From Chitinophaga filiformis (GTDB taxonomy: Bacteria > Bacteroidota > Bacteroidia > Chitinophagales > Chitinophagaceae), in assembly GCF_023100805.1 (NCBI RefSeq), contig NZ_CP095855.1, forward strand, positions 4,071,001-4,135,000: a stretch of DNA of 64,000 bases, written 5' to 3'. The notes under the pieces are model-generated. The model saw only the letters and a program-made list of their open reading frames with translations, made no database searches and was not told the origin of the DNA. This document shows, piece after piece, positions 1 through 8,718 of this stretch. Position 1 is the first letter of the stretch; every line of letters begins with the position of its first letter. The translations under genes were made by a program, and so were the position numbers.

Positions 1-268
1 GCATATAGTCCACAGACGGCAATCTGAGGGAAATGTAACGAAAAATATCGATAGAATATAAGCTATTATGCATGTGTTATATTTTAATGTGTGTGTGGAT
101 GTTGATTTTTGGGCCGTATTGAGTTGTTTTGCAGCGGTTATTTACCGGGAAACTGATCCCTTTACTGGTAGTATAATGACCGGTTAACCATCATAGTTTG
201 TTTTCTTCATGGAAAGCTGTTATTTTTCGCGAAGGTCTTTACTGATTATCAAATTAAAACTATAGCAG
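1..268. other. Intergenic leader, no gene seen
   Basis: AT-rich stretch before the first gene with no credible coding frame in either direction. It presumably holds the promoter of the gene starting at 269, but I could not place a convincing TTG / TAnnTTTG pair. Nothing else is supported. Confidence 0.4.
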
Positions 269-1120
269 ATGATTAAAAAATTGAGCAGCGTGCTGTTACT
301 GGCTGGTATGCTGGCTGGTACGACGATGACATCCACGTTAAGTTTTGCGCAGGGGAAAGCAGATAAACTGGGTTGGAAACTGGGTGCACAGGCATATACT
401 TTCAACCGTTTCACCCTGGCACAGGCGCTGGACAAAATGGACAGTGTCGGTGTACAATACGTTGAATGCTACAATGGTCAGACCATTGGCAACGGCATTG
501 AAGGCAAATTTGACTGGAGAATGGATGCTGCAAAGCAGGCACAGGTAAAAGCGCTGCTGAAAGAAAAGAAGAAGAAACTGGTGGCTTATGGTGTGGTATC
601 GCCTGCCAGCGAACAGGAATGGCAGGAGGTATTCCAGTTTGCGAAGGCAATGGGCATCCAGGTGATCACTGCAGAGCCTAAGCGCGAACATTGGGACGCA
701 ATTTCCCGTCTCTGTGACAAGTATCAGATCAAAGTAGCCATTCACGATCATCCCAAACCAAGTCATTACTGGCATCCGGACAGCGTACTGGTTGCTATCA
801 AAGGCCGGAGCAAACTATTTGGCGCCTGCGCTGACATTGGTCACTGGGTACGTTCCGGTATGGAGCCCGTGGAGTGTATTAAACAGCTGAAAGGACATGT
901 ATTGCATCTGCACTTTAAGGACCTGAACGAGAAATCGCCTGAAGCACACGATGTTATCTGGGGAAATGGCGTCTGCAACATGCCGGCTGTACTGGCAGAG
1001 CTGAAAGCGCAGCACTTCAGGGGTATGTTCTCTGTGGAGTACGAATACAACTGGGATAACAGCGTGCCTGACGTGAAAGAGTGTGTGAAGTTCTGGTGGC
1101 AGGAAGTAGGTAAATTATAA
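269..1120 (+). CDS. Secreted sugar phosphate isomerase/epimerase-like TIM barrel protein
   Basis: A 283-residue protein with a Sec signal peptide at about residues 1-28 (cleavage near SFAQ), followed by a single xylose-isomerase-like / AP-endonuclease-2-like TIM barrel. Candidate metal ligands sit where this family has them: Glu136 in TAEP, His159 and His161 in IHDH, Asp189 and His192 in ADIGHW, His213/His215 in HLHFKD, and Glu257/Glu259 near the C terminus. The family isomerises or epimerises sugars or related polyols with a divalent metal. Export to the periplasm is common among Bacteroidota members of the family. Substrate cannot be told. It is a single-gene unit closed by a strong terminator at 1142. 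The ATG at 269 directly precedes the signal peptide, which fixes the start. Confidence 0.85.
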   Translation: MIKKLSSVLLLAGMLAGTTMTSTLSFAQGKADKLGWKLGAQAYTFNRFTLAQALDKMDSVGVQYVECYNGQTIGNGIEGKFDWRMDAAKQAQVKALLKEKKKKLVAYGVVSPASEQEWQEVFQFAKAMGIQVITAEPKREHWDAISRLCDKYQIKVAIHDHPKPSHYWHPDSVLVAIKGRSKLFGACADIGHWVRSGMEPVECIKQLKGHVLHLHFKDLNEKSPEAHDVIWGNGVCNMPAVLAELKAQHFRGMFSVEYEYNWDNSVPDVKECVKFWWQEVGKL

Positions 1121-1141
1121 TAGTGTATTATGTTTGATAGG

Positions 1142-1168
1142 AACTCCCGCGAAAGCGGGAGTTTTTTA
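1142..1168 (+). terminator. Rho-independent terminator of the isomerase-like gene
   Basis: A perfect 9-bp stem (AACTCCCGC / GCGGGAGTT) with a GAAA tetraloop is followed directly by a T-run. It begins 22 bases after the stop codon of the preceding gene. Confidence 0.9.
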
Positions 1169-1450
1169 TTTTTAATATATTCTTATGCTAACCCTTATCA
1201 AAGGAGATTTGTTTTAATAAATTTAGAAAGGCGACCCCGTCCTTCTCAAAACAGGGGAGGTGCACATCATGCCATGGCGGTTGACAATGATAATTATGGA
1301 CGATCTCCCCGCTTAATTACAAACCGGAGTGGATGGATAATTGATATAAGCCCCGAACGATTTTCCGGAATTGAAATATTTTATTATATTTAATGTAATC
1401 CCTGTTTCAGGCAGCCTTTCTATTGGCTGTCATTTACTTAATTCTGTCCT

Positions 1451-2206
1451 ATGTTCATCTATCAAATCCTTTTTCAAAAAGCCGAATGGCCGAAGCCGGA
1501 TATGGAATCATTCCTGCATGACGCCGATTTTTTCGTCAGGTCTTTACGTTCCAATGGCCAGCTGGTATCCCAGAATGACGTTTTTGTGTTCCAGGAAGGC
1601 AGGGTTGGGCTGCATGTCCAATGTCTCCGGAAAGACTCCCTGGATGAGCGGTTTAACAGCGATTATGTCAACCAGTGGACTTCCGTTCTCATGGACCGTT
1701 ATAACGTAAGCATTTCCTATGAATATGTTGGCGAACACCTGGTGGCGGTTCCAACAGCGGATGTCAACTCATCGAGCTCGCTGATATTGTATTGGGGTGG
1801 GGCTTCGCCCATCAGATCGGGTGATAACTTCGGGCAAATACCCTTATATCACTTCCCTTATACGAATACACGGCAGCGGAGTTATGAGGATATAAATTCG
1901 TGGTCAAGGAGCTATGAGGAGATTGACGGACTCTGGTTCAGAGGGTCAATGGGGGAAAAGAGGTTCAATCACTATCTGTCTGATATTAAGAGCCCGCTCA
2001 CAAAGCAGGGAAGGAGTATCTGTAACAGGTTGGAAGCGCTGACGGGGAAACCCAGTTATTACTACCTGTTTAACTATGATAGTAAGAAAATGGAGCAAAG
2101 CTGTCCCTCCTGTGGCGGACATTGGCAGCTGGAAAGTAAACTGCTGGAGAAGTTTGATCTGAAATGTGATCATTGCAGGCTGGTGTCTGAAAGGGTGAAG
2201 GAGTAA
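1451..2206 (+). CDS. Zn-ribbon protein, DUF2310-like
   Basis: A 251-residue cytosolic protein. The C terminus carries a zinc ribbon: Cys218-x2-Cys221 (CPSCGGHW) and Cys239-x2-Cys242 (CDHC), separated by 17 residues. The overall architecture, a long uncharacterised N-terminal part and a terminal CxxC/CxxC ribbon followed by a short tail, fits the DUF2310 family, described as Zn-ribbon-containing and possibly nucleic-acid binding. No signal peptide or membrane segment is present. The gene stands alone between the terminator at 1142 and the repeat region beginning at 2267. The family name is from memory of the domain pattern, so treat it as likely rather than certain; the zinc ribbon is directly visible. 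Confidence 0.7.
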   Translation: MFIYQILFQKAEWPKPDMESFLHDADFFVRSLRSNGQLVSQNDVFVFQEGRVGLHVQCLRKDSLDERFNSDYVNQWTSVLMDRYNVSISYEYVGEHLVAVPTADVNSSSSLILYWGGASPIRSGDNFGQIPLYHFPYTNTRQRSYEDINSWSRSYEEIDGLWFRGSMGEKRFNHYLSDIKSPLTKQGRSICNRLEALTGKPSYYYLFNYDSKKMEQSCPSCGGHWQLESKLLEKFDLKCDHCRLVSERVKE

Positions 2207-2266
2207 GATTATTTGACGGGCAAACGATGTTGTATACCCGATAAAATATTCATGCAGCATTGGCGA

Positions 2267-2450
2267 TTGAAAATTCCGGCAGATCCGCGGATTGGAAACG
2301 GGGACAAATCCCCGGGTTCAAGACGGGGTGCAAATCGCGGGTTGAAGAATGGGATACAGATCCGCGGTTGAAAATGGGGGTCAAATTCGCGGTTGAAAAT
2401 GCGGTACCACAAATTCGTTGGTTGAAATGGGCACAACAAATCCCCCGGGT
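2267..2450. repeat. Tandem array of seven ~25-nt repeats
   Basis: Units beginning TTGAA or a variant start at 2267, 2292, 2317, 2342, 2368, 2393 and 2422, a spacing of 25, 25, 25, 26, 25 and 29. The rough consensus is TTGAAnAnGGGGnnCAAATC followed by CGCGG. Copies are diverged by substitutions while the period is held. The last unit merges into the first REP-like hairpin. The open frame across this stretch is a by-product of the repeats and not a gene. Confidence 0.85.
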
Positions 2451-2467
2451 TTTCAACCCGGGGCTAC
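2443..2467 (-). repeat. REP-like element, minus-strand orientation
   Basis: Hairpin with arms CCCCGGGTT (2443-2451) and AACCCGGGG (2455-2463) around a 3-nt loop, followed on the plus strand by CTAC. Read on the minus strand this is GTAG directly 5' of a GC-rich hairpin, the layout of REP sequences mobilised by RAYT (TnpA-REP) transposases. No RAYT gene is in this window. Confidence 0.65.
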
Positions 2468-2578
2468 AAACACGTGACTCCTACGGAGTCGCATCGCAAT
2501 GCCCCAAATGTATTGTAAGGTTTATTTTTCCCAGTGAGCCAATTGACACCAGGCTCCGTAGGAGTTACGTGTTTGTAG
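2464..2578. repeat. Inverted repeat arms joining the two REP-like elements (BIME-like)
   Basis: The 25-nt segment 2464-2488 and the reverse complement of 2554-2578 agree at 24 of 25 positions. Each arm holds CTACAAACACGT next to an ACTCC-TAC-GGAG mini-hairpin. The 65-nt interior (2489-2553) holds no gene. Two REPs in opposite orientation bounded by such arms resemble a bacterial interspersed mosaic element. Confidence 0.8.
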
Positions 2579-2598
2579 CCCGGGGTGATAACCCCGGG
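2575..2598 (+). repeat. REP-like element, plus-strand orientation
   Basis: GTAG at 2575-2578 is followed at once by an 8-bp hairpin, CCCGGGGT (2579-2586) and ACCCCGGG (2591-2598), with a GATA loop. It is the inverted partner of the hairpin at 2443. Confidence 0.65.
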
Positions 2599-2920
2599 GA
2601 CAATGACCAGAATGCCCCGTGATAATGATCGGCCCCCGAACAATGAATGGAATCCCCGGTGATCATGATGGGCGCCCGGGGACAATGACCAGAATGCCTC
2701 GTGATAATGATCGGCCCCCGAACAATGAATGGAATCCCCGGTGATCATGATGGGCGCACGGACAATGACCAGAATGCCCCGTGATAATGATCGGCCCCCG
2801 AACAATGAATGGAATCCCCGGTGATCATGATGGGCGCCCGGGCAATGACCAGAATGCCCCGTGATCGGCCCCGGAATAATGATCAGAATCCCCCGTGATC
2901 ATTATAGACGCCCAGCGCGG
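2599..2920. repeat. Higher-order tandem array, ~40-nt unit in alternating A/B forms
   Basis: The landmark ACAATGA (once GCAATGA) occurs at 2600, 2640, 2682, 2722, 2762, 2802 and 2842, with a degraded copy near 2875. Two diverged versions alternate: A carries ACAATGACCAGAATGCCCCG, B carries ACAATGAATGGAATCCCCGG. The array is therefore about 3.5 copies of an 80-82 nt A+B unit. A/B pairs are almost identical to each other, showing recent amplification of the pair. Weaker related sequence continues to about 2950. No protein is supported here. Confidence 0.85.
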
Positions 2921-2977
2921 CCATGGAATAATAACCGGCATACCGGGCGTTGAATGGATCATCCATCTATGACAAAT

Positions 2978-3014
2978 AAAAACGGGGCGCTTCACTATGA
3001 AGCGCCCCGTTTTT
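2978..3014. terminator. Bidirectional terminator downstream of the DUF2723 gene
   Basis: A perfect 17-bp inverted repeat (2978-2994 with 2998-3014) with a 3-nt loop, GC-rich in the middle and with A-runs/T-runs at the ends. It lies 19 bases past the stop codon of the minus-strand gene ending at 3033, so it should terminate that gene and block readthrough from the repeat region. Confidence 0.9.
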
Positions 3015-3032
3015 ATAAGATATCTATGCTTT

Positions 3033-6000
3033 TTATCGCGGAGAATCAACTGCCTGACTCTGGGAATCAACCTCAAATTGGTTGTTTTCCAGGCCTTGCT
3101 GGCGGCGTTCAGGATGAGTGAAATCTTCCTTCATACGCTGCAGCAGGGAAATAAACTGTTCAGACATGTCCGTATCACGCTTGAGACCATCCTGTTTGGA
3201 CAGTGGCAGTGAGCGGAAATACTGTATCTGTTGTGTACAATCCTTGATGATCTTCTGGGAGATCTCATCTGCTTTCTTGAAATCGCCTGCCAGGTAGTAT
3301 GCATATACGGTCTGCATAGAGCTATAGTTATGCATCTGGCCCGGAGTGGTCATTGCGTATGGGAAATTGCTTTCAAACAGGTTCTTGTCAGCCTTGTTAA
3401 GAACAGCCAGTGCAGAATCTTTCTTTCCTTCCAGTGCAAGGGCTGTACCCAGTCTGGTGTAGGAGTTCCTGATGTATTGCAGCAATTTACGGTTAGGCTC
3501 GTCGAAGTAAGTACCGTTTACATTTGCGCCACCGAAAGCGAACTTGGTCATCAGGTTCTCGTACATGGCCGGAATGTTTACATTCTTCTCTGCACCCATC
3601 GGATCATTGCTTTCTTCTTTTCTCATCGGTACCAGGCGGTAGGTCAGACCATCCATGCGGAGGTAGTCATTCAGACCGAGGTCGGTAGGGCTGGTAAAGT
3701 AGATCGGACGTTTCCAGTCGTTGGCAGCGATGATATCGTATACTGCCAGGTCGTTTTTCAGCAGGTAAGTTTTATTGATCTGGAAAGGCAGCTGGGGCAG
3801 CACTCTGGCGCTGTCATGGATATCGACAGTACCGTTTTTGATCGCTTCAGCTACGTTTACAGGTATAAAGAGCTTTTTAGCCGGGAGGTAGTTGATCTGG
3901 GAACCATCTGTAGTAGACAGTTTCGCACGTGGATCATCTGATCCCATAAAGCCCATTACTTCTTTCAGGTTGTAGAATTTATCCTGTGGGAAGTTACCGC
4001 CGTCGTAGTATTGGATGTAGTTACGATTTTCACCCTGGTATTTGTCAGGTGTCCAGTTCATTGGAACAGCAGGACTCTCGTTCACCCTATGGCGTTGCTG
4101 ATCGATATACCAGTCAACACCGAGGAGGCTGAGGTTGATCACACGGACGTCAGGACGGATGCCTTCTACTTCCTGTGCATACCACAGCGGGTAAGTATCG
4201 TTATCGCCTACGGTGAAGAGGATGGCTTCTTTAGCGCAGGAGTTCAGATAGTCGGCAGCTACGTCGCGTGCGATAGTTTTGGTAGAACGGTCGTGATCGT
4301 CCCATTCCTGGAAGCCCATCAGTACCGGAACAGCCAGCAGGCACACAACAGTTGCCACGGGCGCTGAGATAGCTGATTTGGTTTTAGTTTTCAGGAACTG
4401 GTAGATGGACAGTACGCCCAGACCGATCCAGATCGCAAACGCATAGAAGGAACCAACGTATGCGTAGTCACGTTCACGTGGCTGGTTACCGGCCTGGTTG
4501 AGGTACAGGACGATAGCGAAACCAGTGAAGAAGAACAGCAGACCTGCTACGAGGGCATCTCTGCGGTGGTTGTTGTAATGATAAATGAATCCGATCAGGC
4601 CCAGGATGAAGGGCAGCAGGAACAGCGTGTTATGCGCCTTGTTATTTTTCAGGCTGTCTGGCATTGCAGACTGATCGCCATAAAATATGTTATCGATAAA
4701 AGAGATACCAGTGATGAAGTTACCGTCGCGGACGTTACCATAACCTTGTGTATCGTTTTGTCTGCCGGAGAAGTTCCACATAAAATAGCGGAGGTACATG
4801 AAGCCTACCTGATATTTTACGAAGAAGCGTACGTTATCGGCAAAGGAAGGTTTTTGTCCATCAGCGAGACCGAGGAAATCGCGATAGTAATCTGCGTGTC
4901 CCTGATCGTTGCTGGCATCCCATACACGTGGGAAGAGCATTTTATCTTCCGGAGCGTAAACAGGTACCTGTTTCTTACCTGCGATCAGGTATTTGTCTTT
5001 ACCACGGGCGTAGATATTGCCTGCATCTTCGTAGCTGGTAGGACGGGCGGTAAATACCTGTCCGTAGATCAGCGGGAAGTCGCCATACTGTTCACGACCC
5101 AGGTAACCTACCAGGGATATCGGGTTGTCCACATTGTACATATCCACAGATGGATTAGCGGTAGAGCGTACCATGGTGGTGATGTATGTGGAGTAACCTA
5201 ATAAGAGGAAGAGGATGGAGTAAATGGTCACCTTAGTAAAGTGGTGGAAGTTACCGGTGTTTACGTTGGTGCCAAATTGCTTCATGAAGTAAGGTATTGC
5301 TACGATAGCTGCAGCAACGATGATCTTCAGGATCTTTATTCCTGTACCTGTAGCATCGTTAAAGGAAGGAATCACGATAACGGAGGCTACCAGGATCAGT
5401 GGCGCATAGAAGCCGAATTTAGGATTTTTCAGACCATACAGCAGTATAGCAGCCAGTACTATGAAATAGAAGGCGAAACCGGTGTAGAAAGGAAGACCGA
5501 GAGAGTTTACAAAGAAAACGTCCATCAGTCCGGAAGCTTTGATCGTATCCTGGATAACGAACTTCTGTACCATACCGGTAAGGGCACAACCGATGATAAA
5601 CGCCCAGAAAGTACCTACCGGGGTAACTTTGTAGCGTTTAAAGTAGTATACCATTACGATAGCCGGTATCGTCAGGAGGTTCAGGAGGTGGACACCGATA
5701 GAGAGACCCATCATAAAGGCGATGAATACGATCCAGCGGTCGGCGTATGCTTCATCTGATTCGTGTTCCCATTTCAAGATAGCCCAGAAAACGATCGCGG
5801 TGAAGAGGGAAGACATAGCGTATACCTCACCTTCCACAGCAGAGAACCAGAAAGAGTCGGAGAATGTGTAAGCAAGAGCACCTACAGCGCCTGCACCCAT
5901 GATAGCGATCATTTGTTCGCGGGAGATAGGCTCTCCGTTTTTCACCATCAGGCGGCGGGCAAAGTGGGTAATGGTCCAGAAGAGGAACAGAATGGTAAAA

Positions 6001-6254
6001 CCACTGGACAGGGCGGACATGAAGTTCACACCCAGGGCTGCCTGTGAAGGGGACAGCGGGATAGTGAACAATCTACCTAACAGCACAAATAAAGGAGCTC
6101 CAGGAGGGTGCGGAACCTGTACCTTGTAGGCACTGGAAATGAATTCGCCGCAGTCCCACAGGCTGCCGGTGGCCTCCATAGTCATAATGTAGACAGTGCA
6201 GGCAATGATACAGATAACCCAACCTACAATGTTGTTGGTCCTTTTAAAATTCAT
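3033..6254 (-). CDS. DUF2723 multi-pass membrane protein (GT-C-like, TMEM260-related)
   Basis: A 1073-residue protein. The first ~660 residues hold many hydrophobic helices and the DUF2723 signature near the N terminus (WDCGEFISSAYKVQVPHPPG at about residues 33-52). The C-terminal ~400 residues are soluble, contain a GDNDTYPLWYAQ segment at about residue 685, and end in a helical, TPR-like stretch. DUF2723 proteins share the GT-C fold of protein O-mannosyltransferases. They are widespread and long in Bacteroidota, and an O-glycosylation role is inferred, not shown. The start ATG at 6254 is followed by a first membrane helix. It is a single-gene unit with its terminator at 2978. Confidence 0.88.
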   Translation of the reverse strand: MNFKRTNNIVGWVICIIACTVYIMTMEATGSLWDCGEFISSAYKVQVPHPPGAPLFVLLGRLFTIPLSPSQAALGVNFMSALSSGFTILFLFWTITHFARRLMVKNGEPISREQMIAIMGAGAVGALAYTFSDSFWFSAVEGEVYAMSSLFTAIVFWAILKWEHESDEAYADRWIVFIAFMMGLSIGVHLLNLLTIPAIVMVYYFKRYKVTPVGTFWAFIIGCALTGMVQKFVIQDTIKASGLMDVFFVNSLGLPFYTGFAFYFIVLAAILLYGLKNPKFGFYAPLILVASVIVIPSFNDATGTGIKILKIIVAAAIVAIPYFMKQFGTNVNTGNFHHFTKVTIYSILFLLLGYSTYITTMVRSTANPSVDMYNVDNPISLVGYLGREQYGDFPLIYGQVFTARPTSYEDAGNIYARGKDKYLIAGKKQVPVYAPEDKMLFPRVWDASNDQGHADYYRDFLGLADGQKPSFADNVRFFVKYQVGFMYLRYFMWNFSGRQNDTQGYGNVRDGNFITGISFIDNIFYGDQSAMPDSLKNNKAHNTLFLLPFILGLIGFIYHYNNHRRDALVAGLLFFFTGFAIVLYLNQAGNQPRERDYAYVGSFYAFAIWIGLGVLSIYQFLKTKTKSAISAPVATVVCLLAVPVLMGFQEWDDHDRSTKTIARDVAADYLNSCAKEAILFTVGDNDTYPLWYAQEVEGIRPDVRVINLSLLGVDWYIDQQRHRVNESPAVPMNWTPDKYQGENRNYIQYYDGGNFPQDKFYNLKEVMGFMGSDDPRAKLSTTDGSQINYLPAKKLFIPVNVAEAIKNGTVDIHDSARVLPQLPFQINKTYLLKNDLAVYDIIAANDWKRPIYFTSPTDLGLNDYLRMDGLTYRLVPMRKEESNDPMGAEKNVNIPAMYENLMTKFAFGGANVNGTYFDEPNRKLLQYIRNSYTRLGTALALEGKKDSALAVLNKADKNLFESNFPYAMTTPGQMHNYSSMQTVYAYYLAGDFKKADEISQKIIKDCTQQIQYFRSLPLSKQDGLKRDTDMSEQFISLLQRMKEDFTHPERRQQGLENNQFEVDSQSQAVDSPR

Positions 6255-6441
6255 AAGGATGTTTTAGGTCCGACAAAAATAGAAAAAGTGGCAAATTATG
6301 ATAATTAGCGATAACAGTTTTAACTTTTTCTTTAATAAGTAAAATTTTTTGTAGATGGAGGGGGAAAATGCGGGTCAGGATAGTAATTGATTAACAGGAA
6401 TTAGTGAAGAAGCGGGGAAAAGGAGGGAGCTTCGGCTGGTT

Positions 6442-7263
6442 TTAGCCGAAGATGATGCGAACGGTCTGGTAGAAGGACAGTTTCTGGTATCCGGAGGTTA
6501 GCTGATCGCGGGTAAAGCCCTGCAAACCAAAGAGGCCGGCAGCGTTTCCTTTATTGATAGCTATTTCCAGATAGCCGGCGGCGTTGAAGAGGGCCAGTTT
6601 ATGCCCTTCCGGTACGTCGGCATAGGTTTCACAAAGTTGTGTAATCACCTCGTCACGGCGGAAATAGATGGAGAATGGCCTGTTCTGGCGGTGTTCATCA
6701 AACTGCTGACGGGTAATATTCACGACTACGTTTTCGAAGTTGTCGATATGAATGATCTGTCCGTCGATATAATCCTGCCCTGTCATCGGCTGGAGGTTAT
6801 TCTTGATGATGTATCCGGAGGCTGGTTCGCCCAGTTCGGTCAGCGATTTACCGTTCTGTAATTCCCTGTAGGCTTCAGCAAAGCGTTGGAGAATAGAGAA
6901 GGTATCCCTTGGCTGTGTCTTATGTAAAGGGAGCTTAATGACCTTTGCCGGCGTTCCGCCTGCAATCATAGTAATCAGTCCGTTATCGGCACAGGCTATA
7001 TATTGTCCGTTGTGTTCCGCCAGCAGTACGTGATCTACTTTACGGTCGAAGAGATTAATCAGTACAATATGGAATGTGCGTGGCGGATAATATGAAAAGG
7101 AGCTCTTACAAATGTAAGTTGCCTGTGGCAGATTAAACGGAGAAATCTGATGAGTGATGTCCATAACAGGAGCACCAGGACAGTGTTGCCACAGCTGCCC
7201 TTTGATGGCGCCTACCAGGTAGTCCTGCAAGCCTATATCTGATGTTAATGTTATTACGGACAT
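6442..7263 (-). CDS. SAM hydrolase / SAM hydroxide adenosyltransferase family (DUF62)
   Basis: Starting at the internal ATG at 7263 gives a protein of about 273 residues beginning MSVITLTSDIG, which is where the family's conserved N terminus begins. The frame is open 29 codons further upstream (to 7350), but that extension is hydrophobic and not family-like. Conserved features include the TLTSDIG loop with Asp9, a central GHDHV-like region seen here as a HVLLAEHNGQYIACADNGL stretch, and a C-terminal beta-rich domain containing NAAGYLEIAINKGNAAGLFG. Characterised members convert S-adenosylmethionine and water (or halide) to adenosine and methionine; hydrolysis is the usual activity when no halogenase context exists. 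No operon partner is evident. Confidence 0.85.
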   Translation of the reverse strand: MSVITLTSDIGLQDYLVGAIKGQLWQHCPGAPVMDITHQISPFNLPQATYICKSSFSYYPPRTFHIVLINLFDRKVDHVLLAEHNGQYIACADNGLITMIAGGTPAKVIKLPLHKTQPRDTFSILQRFAEAYRELQNGKSLTELGEPASGYIIKNNLQPMTGQDYIDGQIIHIDNFENVVVNITRQQFDEHRQNRPFSIYFRRDEVITQLCETYADVPEGHKLALFNAAGYLEIAINKGNAAGLFGLQGFTRDQLTSGYQKLSFYQTVRIIFG

Positions 7264-7470
7264 GTTTACTAATAAATACCAATTACCCAAAAAGAATGCC
7301 ATTGGGGCATTGGCGTTGTTTTGTAATGCAAAGAAATATAAAATCTGCATGTAGCTGTGACTAAACAGCCAATTACTTGTTCAGATGTGAATAACTATAA
7401 AAGGGCCGGGGTCGGGGCTTTGGGGCGCTTATAAGCAAAAAAAAATAGAATAAAAAGTAAAAGATTTAAG

Positions 7471-7525
7471 TTAAGCTGTTCTTGCTAATCGCCTTGTAAT
7501 CAGCCATTGGCGCAGAACAGCTTAA
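7471..7525. terminator. Inverted repeat downstream of the SDR gene
   Basis: Perfect 12-bp arms, TTAAGCTGTTCT (7471-7482) and AGAACAGCTTAA (7514-7525), separated by 31 nt. It sits just past the stop of the minus-strand SDR gene. The long spacer and lack of a T-run make it an uncertain terminator; it could be another structured 3' element. Confidence 0.5.
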
Positions 7526-7530
7526 CATCA

Positions 7531-8331
7531 TTATTTAAGCGGCGAACCCGGTTCTTTTTTAAAATGATTATATACTATTCCATCGAGCAGTCCGGGAAAC
7601 AGTTTGCTAAGCAATACTGTTAACTTTCCCTGGCCGGTAAGTACAAGTGTGCGTTTCCGTTTGGCGACCGCTTTCAGCACAGCATCAGCTACTGTTTCAG
7701 CGCTCATCAGCTTTGCTTCATCTAATGGTGTTTCTGCCTGGCTGCGTCCTTCTTCGTTTAAGGCTGTATTACGTATGTTGGAACTGGTGAAGCCGGGGCA
7801 TACCCACATTACGTTGATGCCTGTATGCAGATTTTCGGTACGTAGTGATTCCAGGAAGCCCTGCATAGCGAACTTAGATGAGGAGTATCCGGTACGGCCG
7901 GGCAAGCCTCTGTAACCTGCTATAGAAGATACACCTACAACTGTCCCTTTGTTCGCCAATATAGAAGGTAATGCATATTTTGTACAATAAACGGTCCCCC
8001 AGAAGTTAATGTCCATCACCTGTTTCAGGACATTGAGGTCTACATCGCGGAATAAGGCACGCATAGAGATCCCTGCATTATTGATGAGGATATCTATTTT
8101 ACCCAAACGGGCGATGACCTGTTCAACGAAGTTTTTACAGTCTTCTTCCTTACTTACATCGGCAGCATAGGTATAGAGATTGCCGGAAGCCAGTTCTTTT
8201 TCGAGCGTCTGCAGTGTTTCGGGCTTTCTGCCACAAACGGCTACTTTGGCGCCTTCACGGAGAAATGCTATTGTCAGCGCTTTGCCTATTCCGGAAGTGC
8301 CTCCGGTGATAACTACGACCTTATCTTGCAT
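7531..8331 (-). CDS. SDR family NAD(P)-dependent oxidoreductase
   Basis: A 266-residue classical short-chain dehydrogenase/reductase with a Rossmann fold. The nucleotide-binding TGGTSGIG motif is at residues 9-16, NNAG at 84-87, the catalytic Ser at about 135-136 (VSSIAG), and the YxxxK pair is Tyr149 and Lys153 (YSSSK). The C terminus (LTGQGKLTVLLSKLFPGLLD) resembles the amphipathic/membrane-associated tail of DHRS7-like SDRs. The substrate is unknown. It is transcribed toward the inverted repeat at 7471 and away from the tRNA. Confidence 0.9.
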   Translation of the reverse strand: MQDKVVVITGGTSGIGKALTIAFLREGAKVAVCGRKPETLQTLEKELASGNLYTYAADVSKEEDCKNFVEQVIARLGKIDILINNAGISMRALFRDVDLNVLKQVMDINFWGTVYCTKYALPSILANKGTVVGVSSIAGYRGLPGRTGYSSSKFAMQGFLESLRTENLHTGINVMWVCPGFTSSNIRNTALNEEGRSQAETPLDEAKLMSAETVADAVLKAVAKRKRTLVLTGQGKLTVLLSKLFPGLLDGIVYNHFKKEPGSPLK

Positions 8332-8435
8332 TATGATTTTTTTTCAAATGCAAAAATAGGGCTAATTGGGATATGATGTTTTATTTTGTCTGTGGCGGGT
8401 TTTGTGAAATTGTTTGAAAAAAAGTTGTCAAAAAG

Positions 8436-8465
8436 TTGGAATGAATAAAATATTTTATACCTTTG
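8436..8465 (+). promoter_or_regulatory. Bacteroidota-type promoter of tRNA-Lys
   Basis: TTG at 8436-8438 and TACCTTTG at 8458-8465, separated by 19 bases, match the Bacteroidota -33 (TTG) and -7 (TAnnTTTG) elements. The predicted start is about 15-20 bases upstream of the tRNA at 8489. Confidence 0.7.
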
Positions 8466-8488
8466 CAATCCCAATCACAAAAAGGGAT

Positions 8489-8561
8489 GATTCCGTAGCT
8501 CAGTTGGTAGAGCAATACACTTTTAATGTATGGGTCCTGGGTTCGAGTCCCAGCGGGATCA
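8489..8561 (+). tRNA. tRNA-Lys (anticodon TTT)
   Basis: A 73-nt cloverleaf folds by eye. The acceptor stem is GATTCCG / CGGGATC with discriminator A, with one T:G pair. The D arm is GCTC...GAGC. The anticodon stem ATACA / TGTAT holds the loop CTTTTAA, giving anticodon TTT. The T arm is CTGGG-TTCGAGT-CCCAG. The CCA end is not encoded. The gene is the integration site of the downstream element: its last bases are the left copy of the 15-bp direct repeat, and the element restores an intact 3' end, so the tRNA stays functional. Confidence 0.97.
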
Positions 8562-8562
8562 C
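8548..8562 (+). repeat. Left attachment site (attL core), in tRNA-Lys 3' end
   Basis: TCCCAGCGGGATCAC, identical to 19789-19803. It covers the 3' T-stem and acceptor strand of the tRNA plus one base. Flanking bases differ on both sides of the two copies except for a loose AGAC match downstream. Confidence 0.88.
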
Positions 8563-8573
8563 AGACAATTTTC

Positions 8574-8606
8574 AAAACCTGCGCTAGTCGCAGGTTTTTC
8601 TTTTTT
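8574..8606 (+). terminator. Terminator after tRNA-Lys, carried by the element
   Basis: AAAACCTGCG (8574-8583) pairs with CGCAGGTTTT (8589-8598) across a 5-nt loop, followed by a T-rich tract. It lies inside the element's left end. A different terminator, presumably the original one of the tRNA, sits just beyond the right attachment site at 19807. Confidence 0.85.
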
Positions 8607-8628
8607 AGTTGACTGTTTAGTCGAGTTC
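8604..8628 (+). repeat. Tandem 12-bp repeats at the element's left end (candidate integrase arm sites)
   Basis: TTTAGTTGACTG at 8604-8615 is followed directly by TTTAGTCGAGTTC at 8616-8628. The second copy is identical to sequence at 19653-19665, and the pair has the same 12-bp spacing and orientation as the pair at 19641. Such matched subterminal repeats are expected of arm-type binding sites for tyrosine integrases; the role is inferred. Confidence 0.65.
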
Positions 8629-8718
8629 CGATTGTATAACCCCGATTTCTTTCCTGTACTTTATACAGGTTAATCAGCTTTTACTAAGATAAGAAATATT
8701 CGTTTCGTTTTTTCTTGA

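Noticed and set aside
2260..2622. Open frame of 120 codons across the repeat region
   Set aside because: It is formed by the 25-nt repeats and the REP hairpins; codon pattern follows the repeat period and no family is recognisable.
2599..2920. CRISPR array
   Set aside because: Units are contiguous with no unique spacers; repeat and spacer do not alternate, and no cas genes are nearby.
2464..3076. Minus-strand frames over the 40-nt array giving repeated HHDHRGFHSLFGG-like peptides
   Set aside because: The peptide repeats only mirror the DNA repeat, and no start or plausible protein is present.
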